Shown here piece after piece: positions 7,716-16,090 of a stretch of DNA of 37,815 bases (its first letter is position 1; every line of letters begins with the position of its first letter). A program made the translations under genes and the position numbers. The stretch spans positions 1 to 37,815 of the forward strand of contig JAAEKY010000659.1 of assembly GCA_024227235.1 (NCBI GenBank), given 5' to 3'. The notes under the pieces are model-generated. The model did no database searches. It was given only the letters and a program-made list of their open reading frames with translations, and was not told the DNA's origin. The DNA comes from Desulfobacteraceae bacterium (GTDB lineage Bacteria; Desulfobacterota; Desulfobacteria; Desulfobacterales; Desulfobacteraceae).

Positions 7716-9332
7716 TCAGATACCGGCTTGGGTCTTTTCATTGATATCTGTAAAATCCGGATCCCCATCAAAATCAAGGTCTTTTTCCCTTTTAACGATG
7801 GTTTGGGTCTCATCATATTCTTCCCATAGATCCGGTTTCCCATCCATATTGGTATCTTCCTGTACCTTTTTTAAAATTCCTTTTTCATAATGGTACCAGA
7901 TCTCCGAATCTCCATCTCCATCATTATCCTCTTCTCCACGGAGAAGGGTCTCTTTATTACCATAAAACCAGGTGATCATTTTGTTGTTCGCTCTTTTTTC
8001 CACAATTTTTTCTATGGCCCCTGATTTATTAAAATACTCAATGCAGTCCAGAACGCCATCAAAATTTTCATCCAGTTCCTTTTTTATCAATGTTTCATCT
8101 TGATAATAAGATATTATGTCCATCTTCCGGTCCGCATTGGCATCCCTTGATACGATCATTGACCAGTTCGGATCATTATAGGTTTGAACACGCTCAAAAT
8201 AGCCGTCAAAATTCTCATCCTTTGATAATGATATCTTTAGACCTTTTTGGTACACTATTTTTAAATCAACTTTAGTATCTTGATTTTTATCTATTAAATT
8301 TTGAATAATTCTTCCGTTTTTCAATAAAGAAACAGATTCAAAAAATCCATTTAAATCATTGTCAATCTCTATTTTTAGGGGTTCTCCGTCCTCATAATAT
8401 ACGATTCGATCAATTTTACCGGAACCCTTTGTATCTTCCCGGGTTTTTAATAAAGTTCCCTCATCATTGTAAAATGCAGTATAATCTTTTTTTCCATCAA
8501 AATTTCGGTCTTTTTCTTGAACGATTGGAGAACCATTCTTAAAAATAGTTTTCATATCAAAATGACCATCAAAGTTGCTGTCTTTTTGCTGTTCAATGGG
8601 TAGCAGATTTTTGAATATTGTGATAACATCGGGAATCTGGTTTTCATTCTTGTCCTGGGTTTGTTTTCTGATGTCACCCTTTTCAAAAAATGCGGTGATT
8701 CTAAATTTTCCCTTGGCATACGGGTCTTTTTTCAATTTTTCAAGGTGTCCATCTAAATCAAAAAAAAGAACCGTATCCATGATCCCATCTTCATCTTTAT
8801 CTTCTTTTTGGTCTACGGGTAACTGGTTTTTAAAGGTTGTCCAGATATTTACCCGTCCATTGCCATCTGTATCTTTTGTGGAAGACAGTAAAATGCCTGC
8901 TTGATAATAATACAGTGTATCAAATAATTGATCTTGGTTTGAATCTTTTTTGATCTGTTTAAGCCGTCCGTTTTCATCAAAAAATAAAATCTGCGAAAGA
9001 TTGCCATTGGAATCAAGTCTTTCCTGGCGAATCCGCTTATCATTTTTTATATGATCGATGCAATCGGCTGATCTGTCCTTATTTGTATCCCGTTCAACCT
9101 TGGAAAGATTACCTTTATCATAGATCTGAATCCTTTCTGCAAACCCATCATGATCTATATCGGTTTCAATTTTAAGAATGATACCTTTATCATTGTAGGT
9201 AAACACCTGATCAATGGTGCCGTCTTTATCTAAATCTTTTTCAATTCTTTGCACTGCATCGGCAGTTGCAGTGATACAGATGAATAAAAATACTAAACAG
9301 ATAATTATGAATGATGTTTCATTTTTTTTCAT
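7716..9332 (-). CDS. Secreted protein of ~20 acidic EF-hand-like repeats
   Basis: 538 residues with a clear signal peptide (MKKNETSFIIICLVFLFICITATADA). The whole mature part is a chain of repeats about 22-27 residues long. Each has a D-x-[DN]-x-D/G-x-x-D loop followed by an aromatic residue, a short Gly turn and a Lys or Glu, as in DLDKDGTIDQVFTYNDKGII and DNDGDGDSEIWYHYEKGIL. Such loops resemble calcium-binding EF-hand or type III thrombospondin-like loops. The protein is therefore likely a rigid, Ca2+-stabilised periplasmic or surface rod. No enzyme motif is seen. It lies between a dockerin-like secreted protein and exbB in the receptor operon, which suggests a role in ligand capture or in bridging the receptor and TonB. 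That role is inference; no named family was recognised. Confidence 0.8.
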   Translation of the reverse strand: MKKNETSFIIICLVFLFICITATADAVQRIEKDLDKDGTIDQVFTYNDKGIILKIETDIDHDGFAERIQIYDKGNLSKVERDTNKDRSADCIDHIKNDKRIRQERLDSNGNLSQILFFDENGRLKQIKKDSNQDQLFDTLYYYQAGILLSSTKDTDGNGRVNIWTTFKNQLPVDQKEDKDEDGIMDTVLFFDLDGHLEKLKKDPYAKGKFRITAFFEKGDIRKQTQDKNENQIPDVITIFKNLLPIEQQKDSNFDGHFDMKTIFKNGSPIVQEKDRNFDGKKDYTAFYNDEGTLLKTREDTKGSGKIDRIVYYEDGEPLKIEIDNDLNGFFESVSLLKNGRIIQNLIDKNQDTKVDLKIVYQKGLKISLSKDENFDGYFERVQTYNDPNWSMIVSRDANADRKMDIISYYQDETLIKKELDENFDGVLDCIEYFNKSGAIEKIVEKRANNKMITWFYGNKETLLRGEEDNDGDGDSEIWYHYEKGILKKVQEDTNMDGKPDLWEEYDETQTIVKREKDLDFDGDPDFTDINEKTQAGI

Positions 9333-9396
9333 TTTTTAAAAATTCATACGGTAATGATAAACAAGTAAATCATATGGTCTATGCCATTCGTACAAC

Positions 9397-10224
9397 TTAG
9401 TATTGTGTCGCCCCGAATCTATCTGCAAATGACGCAAGGTTGTCTCCGTCAGTATGAAAAGATGCATTGATAAATTCAACCAGGTCTGATCCATCCACTT
9501 TTTCATCCAGGTTAAAATCCCATTGTTCATAATAGGTGAGATTTTCAAGGGCAAATTTTTTATCGGAATATAGCAGCACCCTGTTAAAGGCTGCCAATCC
9601 TGTATCTGCATCCCATGAATAGGGTATCCAGCCATCGCCATCTTCGTCTACAGGAGGGGGGTAACCATCCTTCCCCGGGATCGTATGGTCGTAATGGAAT
9701 GGATCAACATAAGCCTTGATAGCCTTGCTGTCATTATGCAGTTCTGAAATTTCGGTATTAAAAAAAACGACATTTATGTTTGTGATCCTGCTGGTGTTGC
9801 TGCCCGGTCTGCGTGTTTCAAACGCCAGATGTCTGCAGGGGTGATTAAAATCAATGACAATACCAGTCCATGTGGTTTCACCTTGATCTTTGGATAATCC
9901 AAGGTACTGGGATGTTGGGAGAAGGACCGGGAAATAACTGTTGGGAAGCCAGTTTCCAAATGTAAAGACATCACCACCCCATACTTTGAAATCAGGAATT
10001 ACTTGAATCACCTCTGGAAATATTGGTGTGGCTGCCCCAGAGGAAAAATGTATTCCTTTGTTTGAGTATTCCTCGGTGAGCGGGTCTTCAAAATAAGGTA
10101 TAGCTACTATTTGAGTCGATGGTGAGGAAGGAAACTCGTCAAACGTTACCTGTTCTGCCCGGACAGGATAAGTGCTTCCCAATAACAAAATGATTGCTAT
10201 TAAAAATATGATGGATTTTTTCAT
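9397..10224 (-). CDS. Secreted protein with C-terminal dockerin/EF-hand-like segment
   Basis: The ATG at 10224 gives 275 residues beginning with a signal peptide (MKKSIIFLIAIILLLGSTYPVRA). A longer reading to 10281 would run through a hairpin and is unlikely. The body (about 25-190) looks like a beta-rich domain (VTFDEFP; WTGIVIDFNHPCRHLAFETR), similar in style to secreted PEP-CTERM proteins but without their C-terminal anchor. An acidic loop VDEDGDGWIPY sits near residue 200. The end (YEQWDFNLDEKVDGSDLVEFI ... LASFADRFG) resembles a dockerin-type calcium-binding pair. The function is unknown. It is co-transcribed with the PEP-CTERM gene upstream and the acidic-repeat gene downstream, so it probably belongs to the same surface assembly. 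Confidence 0.75.
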   Translation of the reverse strand: MKKSIIFLIAIILLLGSTYPVRAEQVTFDEFPSSPSTQIVAIPYFEDPLTEEYSNKGIHFSSGAATPIFPEVIQVIPDFKVWGGDVFTFGNWLPNSYFPVLLPTSQYLGLSKDQGETTWTGIVIDFNHPCRHLAFETRRPGSNTSRITNINVVFFNTEISELHNDSKAIKAYVDPFHYDHTIPGKDGYPPPVDEDGDGWIPYSWDADTGLAAFNRVLLYSDKKFALENLTYYEQWDFNLDEKVDGSDLVEFINASFHTDGDNLASFADRFGATQY

Positions 10225-10243
10225 TATTTTGCCTTTAGTTCCG

Positions 10244-10280
10244 TGCAGAAAACGCCTAAAAAACTCAGGCGTTTTCTGCA
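10244..10280 (-). promoter_or_regulatory. Strong intra-operon hairpin after the PEP-CTERM gene
   Basis: TGCAGAAAACGCCT (10244-10257) and AGGCGTTTTCTGCA (10267-10280) form a perfect 14-bp stem with a 9-nt loop. On the minus strand it lies 14 bp after the stop codon of the PEP-CTERM gene and 20 bp before the next start. No T-run follows, so it is more likely an mRNA 3'-end stabiliser or partial terminator than a full terminator. It would raise expression of the receptor and PEP-CTERM genes relative to those downstream. Confidence 0.6.
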
Positions 10281-10294
10281 TGGCAGGTATACTT

Positions 10295-10900
10295 TTATTT
10301 GTTTTTCTTCCGGCGAGTTAACATCACAGGGATTGCTCCGGATAAAAATAGCAGTAAGGAAGCAGGCACTGGTACGGAATTAACCTGGAAATTATCAATG
10401 TCAAAATTTGTTCCCGTTGGAGAGTCTACACTAGGGCGGCTGCTGAAAAAAATTTGATTAAATTGGCCCAAATCACCAGTGTAGCTGAACTGCAACCAGT
10501 TTTTACCATGAACATCCGGATCCCAATAAAGGTCATATCCTACTACAAGTTGTCCTGAATTATATAAGTCCACATCCATGACGCCAGCTTTTTTTTCCCG
10601 CCTATACAAAAATTCAATAGAATCAGAAAAGAAATTTAATGAGACTTCTAAGACGCCTGAATTTTTTGATTCTACTTTTAAAGCTAGCGTATCATACTCA
10701 CCACTAGTATCAAGAGGTCCGGTGATTCGATCGTCATCACTAAATGTAATACCAAGAGAGCTGGTGAATTGAGTTGTGACACGATCATTTTCAACGAACC
10801 CAGAATCATCAAATGTTATGGTTTTTAAAGCTGCATGGGATGGCGCAGCCATTAAAATAACAACCAACACTGTACTTAAAAAAACACCTAAATTTTTCAT
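10295..10900 (-). CDS. PEP-CTERM sorting domain surface protein
   Basis: 201 residues. It has an N-terminal signal peptide (MKNLGVFLSTVLVVILMAAPSHA) and ends with the tripartite PEP-CTERM signal: VPVPAS, a hydrophobic stretch LLLFLSGAIPVML and the basic tail TRRKKNK. The family is cut and exported by exosortase (EpsH/XrtA) at the outer surface. The middle part is a predicted beta-sandwich of the kind found in other PEP-CTERM proteins (FDIDNFQVN just before the sorting signal). No exosortase gene lies in the window. It follows the TonB-dependent receptor gene by about 100 bp in the same direction, an unusual setting for this family. Its role may be ligand capture at the cell surface (inference). 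Confidence 0.88.
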   Translation of the reverse strand: MKNLGVFLSTVLVVILMAAPSHAALKTITFDDSGFVENDRVTTQFTSSLGITFSDDDRITGPLDTSGEYDTLALKVESKNSGVLEVSLNFFSDSIEFLYRREKKAGVMDVDLYNSGQLVVGYDLYWDPDVHGKNWLQFSYTGDLGQFNQIFFSSRPSVDSPTGTNFDIDNFQVNSVPVPASLLLFLSGAIPVMLTRRKKNK

Positions 10901-10996
10901 AGATTACTCCTTTTTCATTTATTATATTGTGTTATATGTGTTTGACCCTTTAATTTTTGTTTTGATACACTCTTTTTTTCCTTTCTTTGCTTGTGC

Positions 10997-13030
10997 TTAA
11001 AATCGAATTTCAGCTCCTGAGTAAATGACCCTGCCGGGTTGTGGAAGGCCATAACTTTGTTCATAATTTTCATCAAAAATATTTTCTGCACCCACATAAA
11101 CCGTGAGGGTGTCTTTAAAGATCTTCTGTGTCAGTTTTACATTTACCAGGGTGTAATCATTTAATTTTTTCTTTCGTGCCAGATCTTCAATATTGGCGCC
11201 ATTCTTGGCATAGTAGTACTGATCTGTCACATGAAGAATAGAAACATACGGGGTAAACCCAAAATCAAAATCATATTTCAGCTGTAATGAATACCGATGC
11301 GCTGGGCGGTATTGAAGTTCATCTTTCCCTGAATCTGATCGATCCTCAGTGTGCAGGTATGAATAGCTTGCTTCTATAGTTGCTTTTGAAAAAATACCGA
11401 TATCAGTTGAAATTTCACCACCTTGAAATATATAGTCATCAAAATTTTGAAAATGACCGTCAAATTTATCTTTCTCAATAAAATTTTTTGCAATGCTTTT
11501 AAAGACGTTTAAGCTGATGCTGGAAGACAAGGGCAGCTGTATATCTATTCCTGCTGTATAATGAGACACACGTTCTGTTTTTAAATGTATATTTCCAGCA
11601 TTATTATCGTATAGCTGTCTGATAGACGGGAATCTAATGTTCCGGTTAAAAGCAGCTTTCAGCCTGACACTTTCCAACAGGTCATAATGGGAGCCTAAAA
11701 GAATGCTGTAATCCTTGTCACTGTTTTTTTCCCGGTCATGAGAATGCCGGGCAGTTCCAATGGTTATCCCCAAATCTGTTGTGGGTGAAAACTGGTATTC
11801 AACAGCCATAGAATAGACATGAAACGATTCTTCCTCATTGGGATACAAAATATTCCATCGCGGTGGCCATGCTATAGCAACCCCGTCTTTTTCTTTTCCT
11901 GTGTTTTTCCATTGATCTTTTTCTGCTGAGATTCCAAAGGTAATGAGTCCTTTTTTATCCAGATCCAATGTGGGCTGGACCGTAAACCCTTTGATAATTG
12001 ATTTCTTTTTCAGACGATATTTCCATGAGTCCAAGAAATGAATATCATGTTCATAAAAATTGGCAGTGTCGTACCGGCTTTCAAATTTTTCCATGGTATT
12101 ATAAAATATCCAGGCACGCATGCTGAAAAAATCATTGAACCGGTAGTCACTGGAAACCTGAAAAGATGCACCGTCAAGATCCTCAACTCTTACATACTTA
12201 GGAGTGGGAGCAAAGTCATCTGTTCCATCATTAATGACACCACCCGGCACTCCGTAGGCTCCCCTTGTCAAACTGAATGTCAGGCCCAGGGTAAACGACT
12301 CATTATTTGTATATCCAACATTTCCAAATACATATTTTTTTTCTGAGAAACTGTTTTCTCTTGCATTCCCATCTTCAAAGGATGTGGGAATGAAGTCATC
12401 TGAAAGAGGATAAAAGTCTCTTTTATAGGAGCTGCCGCTGATAAAAAAATCAACATATTCATGGCCGCTTGAAAGACTTGCTTTTTTTAAACTGGTTTTG
12501 CCATCTGCTATTTCATACCCGGCCATCCCCTCAAGTGCTTTGTACCCTTTTTTAGTGAAGATATTTACCACACCGCCAGCGCCGCCCTGTCCATAAAGAA
12601 CTGAACTTGGACCCAGTGTCATTTCAATTCTGGCAATATGCTCCACTGGAATCAGCGAAGCATCAAATTGCTGGTCATAGGCGGAGTTAATGGGGATGCC
12701 ATCCAGTAATAAAAGGACATGACGTGTTCTAAACCCCCTGATATTCATCCGGGCAACACCGGACCCGCCCGTAGAAATTTCAATTCCAGGCAGAAGTGTC
12801 ATGGCCTCTACGACATTACGGGCCCCGGACATCTTAATGTCTTCTGCATCTATTTTTTCAACAGCAATGGCCGCCTCTACACCCGCTGCCTTGTCCTGGA
12901 CGACGATTTCTTCAAGATTGTAAACCTCTTGCATATTTTTCTCTTCTGAAGCTTGGACAATTGGTGATAGAAATAATAATAACACTCCCAAAATCAACAC
13001 CCCATTTACCCCAACAAATCTTAGCCTCAT
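10997..13030 (-). CDS. TonB-dependent outer-membrane receptor
   Basis: 677 residues. A signal peptide (about 1-27, ending VQAS) is followed by a TonB box (EEIVV, residues 40-44). The plug domain covers about 55-160 (VVEAMTLLPGIEI; IRGFRTRHVLLLLDGIPIN; GPSSVLYGQGGAGGVVNIFTKKG). A 22-strand barrel runs to the C-terminus, which ends in the expected aromatic residue (YSGAEIRF). It resembles the BtuB/CirA type of receptor for cobalamin, siderophores or other chelates, and the substrate is not evident. It is the first gene of an operon that carries its own TonB, ExbB and ExbD. It diverges from a FecCD-type ABC importer, so both membranes are served by this locus. Confidence 0.92.
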   Translation of the reverse strand: MRLRFVGVNGVLILGVLLLFLSPIVQASEEKNMQEVYNLEEIVVQDKAAGVEAAIAVEKIDAEDIKMSGARNVVEAMTLLPGIEISTGGSGVARMNIRGFRTRHVLLLLDGIPINSAYDQQFDASLIPVEHIARIEMTLGPSSVLYGQGGAGGVVNIFTKKGYKALEGMAGYEIADGKTSLKKASLSSGHEYVDFFISGSSYKRDFYPLSDDFIPTSFEDGNARENSFSEKKYVFGNVGYTNNESFTLGLTFSLTRGAYGVPGGVINDGTDDFAPTPKYVRVEDLDGASFQVSSDYRFNDFFSMRAWIFYNTMEKFESRYDTANFYEHDIHFLDSWKYRLKKKSIIKGFTVQPTLDLDKKGLITFGISAEKDQWKNTGKEKDGVAIAWPPRWNILYPNEEESFHVYSMAVEYQFSPTTDLGITIGTARHSHDREKNSDKDYSILLGSHYDLLESVRLKAAFNRNIRFPSIRQLYDNNAGNIHLKTERVSHYTAGIDIQLPLSSSISLNVFKSIAKNFIEKDKFDGHFQNFDDYIFQGGEISTDIGIFSKATIEASYSYLHTEDRSDSGKDELQYRPAHRYSLQLKYDFDFGFTPYVSILHVTDQYYYAKNGANIEDLARKKKLNDYTLVNVKLTQKIFKDTLTVYVGAENIFDENYEQSYGLPQPGRVIYSGAEIRF

Positions 13031-13132
13031 TACTCTTAAAAAACCCGCGTTACCCTTTATACTATATTATATAAGTACTATTTATGGTTATTGTTGGTAA
13101 TTTTTAATCCAATAGTTATAATGTAGCCATGA

Positions 13133-13161
13133 AATCTACTATAACTTACAATATGTGTCAA
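13133..13161 (-). promoter_or_regulatory. Candidate promoter of the TonB receptor operon
   Basis: On the minus strand, TTGACA (13161-13156) is followed after 17 bp by TAGATT (13138-13133). It would give a leader of about 100 nt before the receptor ATG at 13030. The -35 is perfect and the -10 is modest. Confidence 0.4.
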
Positions 13162-13377
13162 CAGTATTCACACCCGACAATCAAACACCGCCAATACTTC
13201 GCTATTCTTAAAGGTAAATTTTACCTCTGACTACCCTTTAATTCTATAAGCAGGAGAGTTTAACATTGTTCAGTGTCGACACATTCTTTTTCAAAACGAG
13301 CCGTTTAAATTCACCTTTCAAAATTTAATGTTCGTTATGGTAATTTATGGATTGTTTTGGTCTATTACAAAATCATA

Positions 13378-13406
13378 TTGACAAATAGCTACCAAATAGC
13401 TATAAG
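13378..13406 (+). promoter_or_regulatory. Promoter of the ABC importer operon with tandem operator-like repeats
   Basis: TTGACA (13378-13383), a 17-bp spacer and TATAAG (13401-13406) make a near-ideal sigma-70 promoter. The direct repeat AAATAGCTA lies at 13383-13391 and 13394-13402, exactly 11 bp apart and covering the spacer. This suggests binding of a repressor to one face of the helix. The leader to the ATG at 13465 is about 50 nt. Confidence 0.6.
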
Positions 13407-13464
13407 ACTAAAAAAATTCAAGCCGATTAAAATGGCTGTATAATTATTAAGTACAAAAGGAAAA

Positions 13465-14217
13465 ATGATGAATTATTTGGTGTGTATTGATGACACGGAT
13501 ATGCCTGGAACCAAGGGAACAGGATGGCTGGCACAAGAGCTATGCGAGATTCTTTCATCCAGGGGAATTGCGGATCACTCCCCTATCAGCCGCCATCAAC
13601 TCTATGTACATGAGGACATCCCTTACACTTCCCATAATTCATCCATGTGTTTTGAACTGGCCCTTAAAAAAGACACAATTGACCCGGTGATTCACTTTAT
13701 GGCTAACTTTCTTGAAACTCGATCCGAACTGGGGTCAGATCCAGGGCTTTGTGTGGCAGGCCTGACAGAATCATTGGACCGAAAGAGTCTTATCGAATTC
13801 GGGATAAATGCCAAACAAAACGTCTCCTCAAAAAAGGCCGCCTACACGCTTGCTAAAAAACTGGGCATCCACTTATCTGAACATGGTGGAACCGGACAAG
13901 GCGTTGTTGGATCGGTTGCAGGAGTGGGGCTTCGACTTTCTGGGAATGATGGTAGATACCGGGGATGGTATCACCTGGGCATGCCGGGAGATATTGTCAG
14001 CGTGAGCAAGCTATGCAACCACCCTTTTATTGATCATCTTGTCACCACATCTGGAACACGACTTCCCGTTGATACACATGTTCAAATTGGATCAGAAAAA
14101 ACAAAAACCGTTCGCAAGGATAGTGAGCAGGTAGTGGTGGTAGTGGAAGAGCAAGATCCAGCGGATACCCAAGTTCCATTCAGAACCATCACCAAGCAGG
14201 AAGCGAAATCGTATTAG
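13465..14217 (+). CDS. TiaS-like kinase-domain protein (stand-alone)
   Basis: 250 residues, ATG at 13465 behind AAAAGGAAAA. The N-terminus, LVCIDDTDMPGTKGTG, matches the ATP-binding start of archaeal tRNA(Ile2) agmatidine synthetase TiaS. A second signature, GGTGQGVVGSVAGVGLRL ... DGRYRGW (about 138-170), corresponds to the rest of its Thr18/Cyt34 kinase domain. TiaS itself is about 420 residues, with an OB fold and Zn ribbon that bind tRNA; both are missing here. Bacteria use TilS rather than TiaS, so a tRNA role is doubtful. The gene begins an operon with an ABC importer and ends 18 bp before the permease gene. It may phosphorylate the imported ligand or regulate uptake (inference). Confidence 0.7.
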   Translation: MMNYLVCIDDTDMPGTKGTGWLAQELCEILSSRGIADHSPISRHQLYVHEDIPYTSHNSSMCFELALKKDTIDPVIHFMANFLETRSELGSDPGLCVAGLTESLDRKSLIEFGINAKQNVSSKKAAYTLAKKLGIHLSEHGGTGQGVVGSVAGVGLRLSGNDGRYRGWYHLGMPGDIVSVSKLCNHPFIDHLVTTSGTRLPVDTHVQIGSEKTKTVRKDSEQVVVVVEEQDPADTQVPFRTITKQEAKSY

Positions 14218-14235
14218 GCCTGGAACTTTACCATC

Positions 14236-15252
14236 ATGAAAAAAAACGCCCAAACGGGTCGGATACGATTTTATTTGATCATTTTGGGATCACCTCTTGT
14301 TCTAATTTTTCTATCCATTTTTTTGGGACGATATCCTATATCTGTTTCAACTATTTTCAGTCTTTTGCTCTCTCCTTTCACGGGTCTTGCGGTGGATCCC
14401 ACTGACTTGAGCATTATCCTTTACGTCCGTTTGCCACGGGTTTTATTAGGGGCTATTGTGGGGGGCAGTCTTGCTGTGAGTGGGGCAGCGTTCCAGGGAC
14501 TTTTCAGAAATCCCTTAGTCAGCTCAGGTATGCTTGGCGTCAGTTCAGGAGCTGGATTCGGGGCAGCATTAGCGCTTATTGTCTGCAATGATTTTTTTTA
14601 TGTATATTTATTTTCATTTGGATTCGGACTTTTTGCTGTTTTCTTATGCTTCTTTGTCGGCAGAATGGCAGCCTCTACCCAAGCCATCACCCTGGTACTG
14701 GGGGGGGTGATTGTCGGCTCAATTTTTTCAGCCTTAATTTCATTTCTCAAATATGTTGCAGATCCTTTTGATGAGTTGCCGGCCATTGTCTTCTGGCTGA
14801 TGGGAAGCCTGTCAAGAGCAGAATACAGTCAGATTCTCACAGCAGGCGTTCCCATAACCCTTGGTGTTGTGGGGCTCATGATCATCAGATGGCGCATCAA
14901 TGTCCTTGCAATGGGAGACAAGGAGGCTCAATCTTTGGGTATCAAAGTCAATATCACCCGGATATTCATAATCGTCTGTGCGACCCTGGCCACGGCAGGC
15001 GCTGTCTGTGTCAGTGGTGTAATCGGCTGGGTCGGGCTTGTGGTGCCCCATATGGGTCGAATGATGATTGGGAATAACAACAAAGATCTCATGCCTGTAA
15101 CCTTTTGCATCGGCGCATGTTTTTTAGTCATTGTAGATGATATAAGCCGGCTAATTTCCAGTAGTGAAATGCCTTTGGGTATTTTAACGGCTCTGATCGG
15201 TGGCCCGTTTTTCATTTATTTATTAAAACAAACAAAGGGACGGGAATGGTAG
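14236..15252 (+). CDS. FecCD/BtuC-family ABC importer permease
   Basis: 338 residues, the normal length. About ten hydrophobic helices are visible. The family landmarks are present: LPRVLLGAIVGGSLAVSGAAFQGLFRNPLVSSGMLGVSSGAGFGAAL (about 75-120) and GVIGWVGLVVPHMGRMMIG (about 259-277). This group forms dimers that import iron siderophores, haem, cobalamin or, in the MolB subgroup, molybdate and tungstate. The gene ends 10 bp before the ATPase start, and the three importer genes form one tight operon with the TiaS-like gene. The substrate cannot be assigned from the permease alone. Confidence 0.92.
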   Translation: MKKNAQTGRIRFYLIILGSPLVLIFLSIFLGRYPISVSTIFSLLLSPFTGLAVDPTDLSIILYVRLPRVLLGAIVGGSLAVSGAAFQGLFRNPLVSSGMLGVSSGAGFGAALALIVCNDFFYVYLFSFGFGLFAVFLCFFVGRMAASTQAITLVLGGVIVGSIFSALISFLKYVADPFDELPAIVFWLMGSLSRAEYSQILTAGVPITLGVVGLMIIRWRINVLAMGDKEAQSLGIKVNITRIFIIVCATLATAGAVCVSGVIGWVGLVVPHMGRMMIGNNNKDLMPVTFCIGACFLVIVDDISRLISSSEMPLGILTALIGGPFFIYLLKQTKGREW

Positions 15253-15262
15253 CCCGGAAACT

Positions 15263-16087
15263 ATGGCGATATTAACCCTTAAAAATGCCGGGTTCTCATT
15301 TGGGGATGCCGTGGTATTTAAAGATGCAAACCTTAAAATTTCAAAAGGAGAGACCCTTTGCATCCTAGGCCCCAATGGGTGTGGAAAAACAACCCTGATC
15401 GACTGTATTCTCGGCATCAACACGCTGGATAAAGGAGAGCTTACCCTTGACAATCACCAGATGAAAAACCTTTCCGTAAAAAAAATCGCACAAAAGATGG
15501 CCTATGTTCCACAAAAACATGTGAGGCACTTTTCCTTTTCTGTCCTGGATGTGCTTCTTATGGGGCGAGCCCCCTACACGTCCTTTTATGAATCACCAAA
15601 AACTTCTGATAGAGACATGGCCTGTGACATCCTTAACACCATGGGACTTTTTCATCTGAAAGACAGAGATTATACTCACTTAAGCGGTGGAGAGACACAA
15701 CTGGTAATGATTATGCGAGCTCTCATCCAGGATACCCCAATCATTATCATGGACGAACCCACAGCCCACCTTGATTTTAAGCATGAACTCATTGTGCTTG
15801 AAACTATTGCACGGCTTGTCAAAGAAAGAAATTTGACCCTTATTATGGCTTCGCATTTTCCTAACCATGCCTTTTACCTTGAAAACGAAGGTATCCCCAT
15901 ACAAGTGGCTTTTATGAACCGACAAAGAATACATCTTGCAGGCACCCCTTCAGTTGCATTGACCGAAGAAAATCTTGCATCCTTTTATAAGGTCAAAACC
16001 TCAGTCATTGACCTAAAACTTTCCGGGAAAGGTCATATTAAACACATTATACCTATTCAAACCTTGGACAATAAAATTGGACAATAA
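15263..16087 (+). CDS. FecE/BtuD-family ABC transporter ATPase
   Basis: 274 residues. Walker A is GPNGCGKTT (36-44), the signature motif is LSGGE (140-144), Walker B is IIIMDEPTAHLDF with D164/E165, and the H-loop is MASHF. The Q-loop YVPQKH is at about 81-86. The protein is a soluble nucleotide-binding subunit that powers the FecCD-type permease encoded immediately upstream. The binding-protein gene follows by 3 bp. It has a short C-terminal extension after the ABC core, common in this family. Confidence 0.93.
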   Translation: MAILTLKNAGFSFGDAVVFKDANLKISKGETLCILGPNGCGKTTLIDCILGINTLDKGELTLDNHQMKNLSVKKIAQKMAYVPQKHVRHFSFSVLDVLLMGRAPYTSFYESPKTSDRDMACDILNTMGLFHLKDRDYTHLSGGETQLVMIMRALIQDTPIIIMDEPTAHLDFKHELIVLETIARLVKERNLTLIMASHFPNHAFYLENEGIPIQVAFMNRQRIHLAGTPSVALTEENLASFYKVKTSVIDLKLSGKGHIKHIIPIQTLDNKIGQ

Positions 16088-16090
16088 AAA

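Larger units (their letters stand above)
13031..13464. other. Divergent regulatory region between receptor and ABC operons
   Basis: This 434-bp gap contains no gene. It holds two opposed candidate promoters (listed separately), a palindrome AGGTAAATTTTACCT (13212-13226) and a palindrome GTGTCGACAC (13273-13282). TACCCTTTA also occurs twice (near 13055 and 13232). I see no cobalamin-riboswitch B12 box and no clear Fur box, so the controlling signal is open. Confidence 0.5.

Noticed and set aside
9397..10281. Longer start for the dockerin-like protein
   Set aside because: The extra 19 codons run through the perfect hairpin and precede the signal peptide; ATG 10224 is the sensible start.
13031..13464. 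Cobalamin riboswitch or Fur box before the receptor
   Set aside because: No B12-box-like conserved sequence and no 19-bp Fur-type dyad were found.
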